A DNA stretch of 64,000 nucleotides from Actinacidiphila acididurans (GTDB lineage Bacteria; Actinomycetota; Actinomycetes; Streptomycetales; Streptomycetaceae). Below, in pieces: positions 58,030 through 64,000 of the stretch. Numbering within the stretch: position 1 is the stretch's first letter; each line of letters begins with the position of its first letter. Made by a program: the position numbers and the translations under genes. The notes below the pieces were generated by a model. The model had not been told where the DNA came from. It worked only from the letters and a program-made list of their open reading frames with translations, and did not search any database. The stretch spans positions 186,001 through 250,000 of the forward strand of contig NZ_JADKYB010000014.1 in NCBI RefSeq assembly GCF_016918855.1, in the 5' to 3' direction.

Positions 58030-61000
58030 ATGCGCGACGGCCGGTGGACCACGGTCACGGAATCCGAGTTCGACCACGAGCGCCGCGGCCTGGAAGCCAT
58101 CCGTACCCGGCTTCCCGACGCCGAGCCGTGGCGCGCCTGGTCCAACTTCACCTTCACCTCGCCCACCGGTCACGTCCGCGAGGTCGACCTGCTCGTCGTC
58201 GGCCCGAGCGGCGTCTTCATGGTCGAGCTCAAGGACTGGCACGGCTCCGTGTCCGGCGAGAACGGCACCTGGGTGCAGACCACACCCGGCGGCCGCCGCA
58301 TCCCGCACGGCAATCCGCTGCACCTGGTGAACAAGAAGGCCAAGGAGCTGGCCGGACTGCTCCGCCAGCAACTGGCCGCGCACCAGTACCGCCGGCAGGT
58401 GTGGGTCGGCGAAGCCGTCTGCTTCACCGATGCCTCGCTGCGCGTCCAGCTCCCGCCCAACGACCAGAACGGCGTCCACACCGTCGCCGCGCTGACCGAG
58501 ATGCTGCATCAGCCGCCCCACGACGAGCGGCACCGCATCGACGCCACCGGCTCCCGGCAGATCAAGGCCGCCCTGGAGCGCATCGGCATCCGCCGCAGCG
58601 ACGCCGAGTACAAAGTCGGCCCGTACCTCCTGGAGCGGAAGGCGTTCGACACCGGTCCCACCTGGGCGGACTACCTCGCCCGCCACGAGGAGCTGCCGGA
58701 GCGGGCCCGGATCCGGGTCTACGTGCGCGAGCGCGGCTCGGACGCCTCCCTGCGCGAGTCGGTCGAGCGCGCGGCCCGCCGCGAGGCCTCGATACTCCAG
58801 CGGTTCCGGCACCCCGGCGTGGTCCAGCTCAAGTCGTACGACGCCTCCGGGCACTCCGCCGGCCCCGCCCTCGTCTTCGACCACCACCCGCAGACCCTGC
58901 GCCTGGACGACTACCTGCTCCAGCACGGCGAGAAGCTCGACATCCTCTCCCGGATGGCGCTGGTCCGGCAGCTCGCCGAGACGATGCGGTCCGCGCACTC
59001 CAGCCGCATCCACCACCGGGCGCTGGCCGCGCGCTCGGTGCACGTCCTCCCCCGAAGCCGCAGCCGCAGCCCCCGAAACGCCAGCCCCCGAGGCGACGGC
59101 GGCCGGGCCCAGGCGCTCGGCGAGGACGCGGCCTGGCTCAGCCCCCACCTCCAGATCTCCGACTGGCAGATCGGCACCCAGCACGGCGGCACCCTGGGCG
59201 GCACCACCCCCGGAGCCACCCGTTTCGCCCCGACGTCGCTGTCGCTGAAGCACCTGTCCCTGGGCGCCGACCCCTACCTCGCGCCGGAACTGACCGCGCT
59301 CAATCCCGACCCGGTGTATCTGGACGTCTACGGCCTCGGCGTCCTCACCTATCTCCTGGCCACCGGAAAGCCCCCGGCCGCCAGCCAGGCCGAACTGCGG
59401 GCGCGGCTGGAGGCGGGCGAGGGCCTGCGGCCCAGCGCCGTGGTGGACGGCCTGTCGGAGGACATCGACTTCCTCGTCCAGGCCGCCACCGCCTACCGGC
59501 CGAGGCAACGGCTCTCCTCGGTCGCCGAGTTCCTGGAGATGCTGGAGGCCGTCGAGGACGTCCTCACCGCCCCGGCCGGCGCCCCGGCCCCTGCCCTCGA
59601 GACCTCCGAGGCGCCGCAGACGCCGCAGACCCCGGAGAAGGACCCGCTGGACGCGGTCACCGGTGACGTCCTGGCCGGCCGTTGGGAGGTCCGCCGCCGG
59701 CTCGGCACCGGCTCGACCAGCCGCGCCTTCCTCGTCCGCGACCTGGAGGCGGAGGCCCGCGGGACCCGCCCGCTGGCCGTGCTGAAGATGGCGCTGTCCG
59801 ACAGCAGGGGCGAGATCCTCCAGCGCGAGGCCGAGGTGATGGGCCGCCTGCGCCCGGACTCCCGGATCATCCGCCTGGTCGAGCCGCAGCCGCTGACCAT
59901 CGGCGACCGCACGGTCCTGGCCCTGGAGTACGTGGGCGACGAGCGCGAGGAGTCAGCGGAGGAAGCGAGTACGGCGGGGCGTACGCGGCACCGCCAGGAG
60001 ACGGTGGCCCGCCAGCTCCGCGAGGTCGGCCGGCTCAAGATGGACCAGCTGGAGGCGTACGGCGACTACCTCTTCGGGGCCGTGGACTTCCTGGAGGGCG
60101 AGAGCGTCTGGCACCGCGACATCAAGCCGGACAACATCGCCGTACGCATCCGCCCGAACCGCACCCGCGAGCTCGTCCTCATCGACTTCTCGCTGGCCGG
60201 CTACCCGGCGAAGAACCACGACGCGGGCACGGAGGGCTACCTCGACCCCTTCATCGGCACCCTCACCCGCACCGCCTACGACTCGCACGCCGAGCGGTAC
60301 GCGGTCGCGGTCACCCTGCACGAGATGGCGTCCCGCGAGCTGCCCAAATGGGGCGACGGCTCGGTCCTGCCGCGCAGCACCGACCCGAAGGAATTCCCCT
60401 ACCCGACCATCGCGGCCGACGCCTTCGAACCCGCGATCCGCGACGGCCTGGTCCGTTTCTTCCGCAAGGCCCTGCACCGGGACGCCGCACAGCGCTTCCC
60501 CGAGCTGAAGCCGATGCGGGACGCCTGGCGGCGGATCTTCCTCGACGCCGCGCAGGCCGCGCCCTCCAGCCACCGCTCGCGCCACCCCGAGACCGCCCCG
60601 GACACCGACCGGCCGGGACTGGGCGAGGCCGAGCCGCTCAGCGCCGAGCAGCAGCGCGAGATGCTGGCCGGGCAGGTCACCCGCGACACGCACGTGTCGG
60701 CCGCCGGCCTCACCCCCGCCGCCGAGTCCTTCCTGTACGGCCTCGGCATCACCACCGTCGGCCAGCTCCTCGACCACAGCCGCCGCAAGCTCCTCAACGC
60801 GCCCGGCCTGGGCGCCAAGACCCGCACCGAAGTGCAGCGCCGCCTGCGGCAGTGGGGCGACCTCCTGCGCGAGGCGCCCGTCTCGCCGCTCACCCCGAAG
60901 GGCCGCGCCGAGGCCAAGGAGGAGATCGCCCAGCTCAGCGCCGCCGAATCGGCGCTCCTCGGCACCACCGCCGCCGGCGCCGAACTCTCCGACACCTCGC

Positions 61001-62730
61001 TGCGCGCGATCAGCCTCGACACGCTGGCCACCTTCCTGGTCCCGGAGCCGAACAACAACGGCGCCAACGCCAACAAGGTGGAGATGGTCCGGCTCCTGCT
61101 CCGGCTGCCGAACGACCGCGGCGAACTGCCCGGCATCGGCGTGTGGCCCAAGCAGAAGGACATCGCCGACAAGCTCGGCCTGTCCGCGGGCCGCATCCCG
61201 CAGATGCTCAAGGAAGAACGCAAGCGCTGGAAGAAGCACCCGGCCGTGCAGGCCCTGCGGGCGGAGATCATGCAGCTGCTCGTGGACCTGGGCCGCGTCG
61301 CCCCCGCCGTCGAGATCGCCGACGCGCTGGTCGTACGCCGCGGCACCCAGCTGCGCGGGGAGCACCGCCGCGCCCTCGCGATGGCCGCGGTACGAGCGGT
61401 GGTGGAGGTCGAGCAACTCGACCCGGAGACCGCCGAGTTCCGGCACCAGGCCAATCGCAAGGCGACCGAGGAGTCCCTGGGCGCCGGCCTGCTCGCCCTG
61501 GACGTACGGGAGAGCGACGCGCCCGACACCCCGTCCGCACCCGCGCTGCTCGACTACGCGACCCGCCTGGGCCACACCGCCGACCGCCTCAGCCGCCTGG
61601 AGACCCTGCCCACCGCCGCCACCGTCCTCACCGAGCTGGGCGCCCTCTCCCTCCCGCCCGGCACCCTCGAATGGGACGAGCGCCGCCTGGTGGAACTCGC
61701 CGCCGCGGCCTCGCAGAACGCGGCGGCCACCCCGCGCCTGGAGATCTACCCACGCAATCTCCCGCTGGTCCGCGCGCTGCGCCTCACCCAGGCCGGCCTG
61801 GTGCCGTTGATCCCGGGCATGCCCGAGGAGAAGCAGCCGGGCCTGCCGCCCCAGGAGGTGCACGAGCGGGTACGGGCCCGCTTCCCCGAACTCGTCGTCG
61901 ACGACGGCCGCGGCGGAACCACCCACGACCTGCCCACCGGCACCCGCCTCACCAAGGCGCTCAAGGACGCCGGCTTCGAGCTGAAACTGGCCACCCGCGA
62001 GCCCGTCGGGACCCTGCGCTACTTGCCCGCGCACATGGACAGCGACTCCAGCTATCTGACCACCGGAGCCGTACGCCACTCCACCACAATGGGCGCTGTC
62101 ACCCGCTACGCCGACGACCCGCGCATCGCCTCCGCCGCCCGCGCCGAGGAACTGCTCACCGCCTCCGCCCGCCGCGACGGCTACCGCGTCCTGACCATGC
62201 GCCACGCCCTGACGCGCGACGCCGTACGGGAACTGGCCGCCCCCCGCATTGGCGCCCAGGAAATCTCGGTCACCGCGCTCTTCCTCCAGGCCCTGCACGC
62301 CCTCGTACCGGCCGGCACCAAGCCGACCTGGGAGACCCTGCTCAAGGCGGACGCGGCCGAACCCGGCTCACGCGGCGCCCTGAAGTTCACCGAATACGCG
62401 CGCACCGCCTGGGGCACGGTCGAGCCGCAGGTACGCGAGCTGCTGACGGCCGGCCCCGACGCCGGGCCCGTCCTGCTCACCGAGGCCGCGGTGTTCGCCC
62501 GCTACGACGCGATGGGCGTCCTCGACCGCCTCGCCGAAGCCGCCCGGCACGGCGGGCGCGGCCTCTGGCTGCTCGTCCCGCAGGGCGATCCCGCCCGCGA
62601 ACCGAAGCTCGGCCCGGTGGCCGTCGCCTACCAGGCCGGCCTTGGCGAATGGATCGAAATTCCCGACTCGTGGGTCGAGAACGCCCACCGTTCGGGCGTG
62701 ACCGCACAGAACGAGGGAGACGGCGAGTGA
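58030..62730 (+). CDS. pglW: BREX-2/Pgl serine/threonine kinase PglW
   Basis: 1566 aa, ATG 58030 with GGGGTGGGGGTC upstream. An N-terminal NERD nuclease-related domain (~12-125; VDLLVVGPSGVFMVELKDWHG) comes first. A first kinase fold (~200-520) is degenerate: HRA (329-331) instead of HRD, DWQ for DFG and no catalytic lysine. The second kinase (~555-830) has the glycine loop at 559-561, K586, HRDIKPDN (D697) and DFS (719-721). A helix-hairpin-helix region (~894-945) and an HTH-like segment (~1038-1065) follow, then a long C-terminal part. The next overlapping gene is PglX, as in the S. coelicolor phage growth limitation system (recalled). Confidence 0.9.
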   Translation: MRDGRWTTVTESEFDHERRGLEAIRTRLPDAEPWRAWSNFTFTSPTGHVREVDLLVVGPSGVFMVELKDWHGSVSGENGTWVQTTPGGRRIPHGNPLHLVNKKAKELAGLLRQQLAAHQYRRQVWVGEAVCFTDASLRVQLPPNDQNGVHTVAALTEMLHQPPHDERHRIDATGSRQIKAALERIGIRRSDAEYKVGPYLLERKAFDTGPTWADYLARHEELPERARIRVYVRERGSDASLRESVERAARREASILQRFRHPGVVQLKSYDASGHSAGPALVFDHHPQTLRLDDYLLQHGEKLDILSRMALVRQLAETMRSAHSSRIHHRALAARSVHVLPRSRSRSPRNASPRGDGGRAQALGEDAAWLSPHLQISDWQIGTQHGGTLGGTTPGATRFAPTSLSLKHLSLGADPYLAPELTALNPDPVYLDVYGLGVLTYLLATGKPPAASQAELRARLEAGEGLRPSAVVDGLSEDIDFLVQAATAYRPRQRLSSVAEFLEMLEAVEDVLTAPAGAPAPALETSEAPQTPQTPEKDPLDAVTGDVLAGRWEVRRRLGTGSTSRAFLVRDLEAEARGTRPLAVLKMALSDSRGEILQREAEVMGRLRPDSRIIRLVEPQPLTIGDRTVLALEYVGDEREESAEEASTAGRTRHRQETVARQLREVGRLKMDQLEAYGDYLFGAVDFLEGESVWHRDIKPDNIAVRIRPNRTRELVLIDFSLAGYPAKNHDAGTEGYLDPFIGTLTRTAYDSHAERYAVAVTLHEMASRELPKWGDGSVLPRSTDPKEFPYPTIAADAFEPAIRDGLVRFFRKALHRDAAQRFPELKPMRDAWRRIFLDAAQAAPSSHRSRHPETAPDTDRPGLGEAEPLSAEQQREMLAGQVTRDTHVSAAGLTPAAESFLYGLGITTVGQLLDHSRRKLLNAPGLGAKTRTEVQRRLRQWGDLLREAPVSPLTPKGRAEAKEEIAQLSAAESALLGTTAAGAELSDTSLRAISLDTLATFLVPEPNNNGANANKVEMVRLLLRLPNDRGELPGIGVWPKQKDIADKLGLSAGRIPQMLKEERKRWKKHPAVQALRAEIMQLLVDLGRVAPAVEIADALVVRRGTQLRGEHRRALAMAAVRAVVEVEQLDPETAEFRHQANRKATEESLGAGLLALDVRESDAPDTPSAPALLDYATRLGHTADRLSRLETLPTAATVLTELGALSLPPGTLEWDERRLVELAAAASQNAAATPRLEIYPRNLPLVRALRLTQAGLVPLIPGMPEEKQPGLPPQEVHERVRARFPELVVDDGRGGTTHDLPTGTRLTKALKDAGFELKLATREPVGTLRYLPAHMDSDSSYLTTGAVRHSTTMGAVTRYADDPRIASAARAEELLTASARRDGYRVLTMRHALTRDAVRELAAPRIGAQEISVTALFLQALHALVPAGTKPTWETLLKADAAEPGSRGALKFTEYARTAWGTVEPQVRELLTAGPDAGPVLLTEAAVFARYDAMGVLDRLAEAARHGGRGLWLLVPQGDPAREPKLGPVAVAYQAGLGEWIEIPDSWVENAHRSGVTAQNEGDGE

Positions 62731-64000
62731 TCGACCGCGCAGCACTGTTGGACGACCTGAAGAAGCAGGTCAAGGCGGTCGAGGCCGACTTAGCCAAGCA
62801 GGTCCGTGCGGTGACGGACGTGGGTACGCGGCTGCGCGCCGAGTACGACCGCGCGCGCGAACTCGGCCGCACGGCGGCCACCTGGAACTCCTGGCTCGAC
62901 GAACGCATCACCCAGGTCGCGGCGGCCTGGGTCCTGGGCACGGTCTTCGTCCGCTTCTGCGAGGACAACCACCTCATCCCCGAGCCCTACCTCACCGCCC
63001 CCGAGGACGACCGCCGCGATCTCGCCCTCGCCCGGTACGAGGCTTACGTCGAGCGCGACGACAACCCCACGTATCGCGGCTGGCTCCTCCTCGCCTTCGC
63101 CGAGATGGGGTCCGGTCAGGCCGGTCGCCTGCTCTTCGACGAGCGGCACAACCCGCTCTACCAGATTCCGTTGTCGCACGACGGCGCGCGGGGGTTGATC
63201 GAGTTCTGGCGCGAGCGGGACGAAGTGGGTTCGCTGATCCACGACTTCACGGATCCGTTGGACGTTGACGGTGACGGCACGAAGGGCTGGGACACCCGTT
63301 TCCTGGGCGACCTCTACCAGGATCTGAGCGAGGCCGCGCGGAAGACATATGCGCTGCTCCAGACCCCGGAGTTCGTGGAGGAGTTCATCCTCGACCGCAC
63401 GATGAACCCGGCGGTGCGGGAGTTCGGCTACGAGGGCTTGCGGATGATCGACCCGACGTGCGGGTCCGGGCACTTCGTGCTGGGTGCTTTCCGGCGGCTG
63501 GTGCGGTTGTGGAGTGAGGGTCAGCCCGGGAAGGACCTGCACGAGCGGGTGCGGGAGGCGCTGGACTCGGTGCACGGGGTGGACGTCAACCCGTTCGCGG
63601 TGGCTATTGCCAGGTTCCGGTTGCTGATGGCGGCGATGGCGGCGGCGCAGGTCGGGACGCTGGCGGAGGCCAACCAGTACGAGTGGCCGGTTCACCTGGC
63701 GGTGGGCGACTCCTTGATCAAGGCCCGCCAGATGGAGATAGGCATAAGGGGGACGAAGGGGCAGAATGCCCTGGAGTTCACGGCGGATGACACGGATGAA
63801 CTGGCGGAGTTCTCCTACGCCACGGAGGACGTCCACGAGCACAAGGGGATTCTGGAGGCCGGGCGGTACCACGTGGTGGTGGGGAATCCGCCTTACATCA
63901 CGGTGAAGGACAAGAAGCTCAACGAGCTGTACCGGGGGCTGTACGACGCTTGCGCGGGTACCTACGCCTTGTCGGTGCCGTTCGCTCAGCGGTTCTTCGA
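62727..64000 (+). CDS. pglX: BREX-2/Pgl adenine-specific DNA methyltransferase PglX, N-terminal part
   Basis: The first ~424 residues are present; the gene continues past the window. GTG 62727 overlaps the pglW stop (GTGA), with GAGGGAG upstream. N-terminal helical part (LLDDLKKQVKAVEADLAKQV), then the methyltransferase: motif I DPTCGSGHF (242-250), VHGVDVNPFAVAIARFRLL, and catalytic motif IV GNPPY (386-390). It should methylate adenine in the host DNA. In Pgl it gives the system its phage-growth-limitation activity. PglY and PglZ are not in this window. Confidence 0.9.
   Translation, partial: MIDRAALLDDLKKQVKAVEADLAKQVRAVTDVGTRLRAEYDRARELGRTAATWNSWLDERITQVAAAWVLGTVFVRFCEDNHLIPEPYLTAPEDDRRDLALARYEAYVERDDNPTYRGWLLLAFAEMGSGQAGRLLFDERHNPLYQIPLSHDGARGLIEFWRERDEVGSLIHDFTDPLDVDGDGTKGWDTRFLGDLYQDLSEAARKTYALLQTPEFVEEFILDRTMNPAVREFGYEGLRMIDPTCGSGHFVLGAFRRLVRLWSEGQPGKDLHERVREALDSVHGVDVNPFAVAIARFRLLMAAMAAAQVGTLAEANQYEWPVHLAVGDSLIKARQMEIGIRGTKGQNALEFTADDTDELAEFSYATEDVHEHKGILEAGRYHVVVGNPPYITVKDKKLNELYRGLYDACAGTYALSVPFAQRFF

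Overview
The window is a very GC-rich actinomycete chromosome segment, most likely from Streptomyces or a close relative. The reasons are third-position GC bias, many GTG/TTG starts, frequent ATGA/GTGA gene overlaps, secreted multidomain glycosidases with ricin-type lectin tails, XRE-DUF397 regulator pairs, mycothiol-linked and DUF3152 proteins, and the start of a Pgl/BREX-2 phage-defence locus. No tRNA, rRNA, CRISPR array, transposase or integrase was recognised.

Layout. 1-3.4 kb: an ABC exporter (ATPase, permease) in an operon with a secreted YncE-type beta-propeller protein cut by the window edge. 3.6-8.6 kb: a GH25 lysozyme, a GlcG/HbpS-like protein and a secreted GH87-like beta-helix glucanase. 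8.7-11.6 kb: a regulatory island (HTH protein, ATP-binding anti-sigma-like protein, unknown protein, and divergently a large XRE regulator with a TTG start and an early TTA codon). 12-16.6 kb: two secreted glycan enzymes (CE3-like SGNH esterase and GH92 mannosidase), each preceded by a perfect 12-bp LacI-type palindrome. 16.7-24.4 kb: Lrp/AsnC regulator with divergent DUF2000 gene, a class V aminotransferase, a 1207-aa secreted beta-helix protein and the GntR regulator that probably controls it (a shared sequence element lies in both promoters), and an OsmC-like protein.

24.6-35.3 kb holds the most unusual locus: a TPR-CHAT protease, a CATRA-type protein with a C-terminal membrane domain, a small partner, and two dynamin-like GTPases (one with two GTPase domains around a membrane hairpin). 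All lie on the minus strand, most with overlapping ends. This matches a biological-conflict system predicted by comparative genomics (CATRA systems, recalled from memory). A 67-aa ORF sits exactly between two GTGA junctions and consists of two diverged copies of the CATRA N-terminus.

35.7-45 kb: MerR regulator, ADP-ribosylglycohydrolase, two unknown proteins, a CDF-like membrane protein, an XRE-DUF397 pair, a DJ-1/PfpI protein, a TetR-MarR-VOC cluster, DUF4236, and a membrane P-loop NTPase with Sel1 repeats. 45-49.8 kb: a thioredoxin lipoprotein coupled to a DsbD-like lipoprotein whose N-terminus is encoded by a 135-bp tandem repeat, a mycothiol-dependent-enzyme homologue, a TetR regulator with a VC0807-like membrane protein, and an unknown membrane protein. 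50-58 kb: a sugar acetyltransferase with a 9-bp microsatellite, an MDR oxidoreductase and divergent TetR with paired operators, an E1-like membrane protein, a response regulator-kinase-lipoprotein operon, and a DUF3152 protease-like protein. 58-64 kb: PglW (NERD, pseudokinase and kinase) overlapping PglX (adenine methyltransferase, truncated by the window end).

Two independent defence-type loci (CATRA/CHAT/GTPase and Pgl/BREX-2) therefore lie about 23 kb apart.
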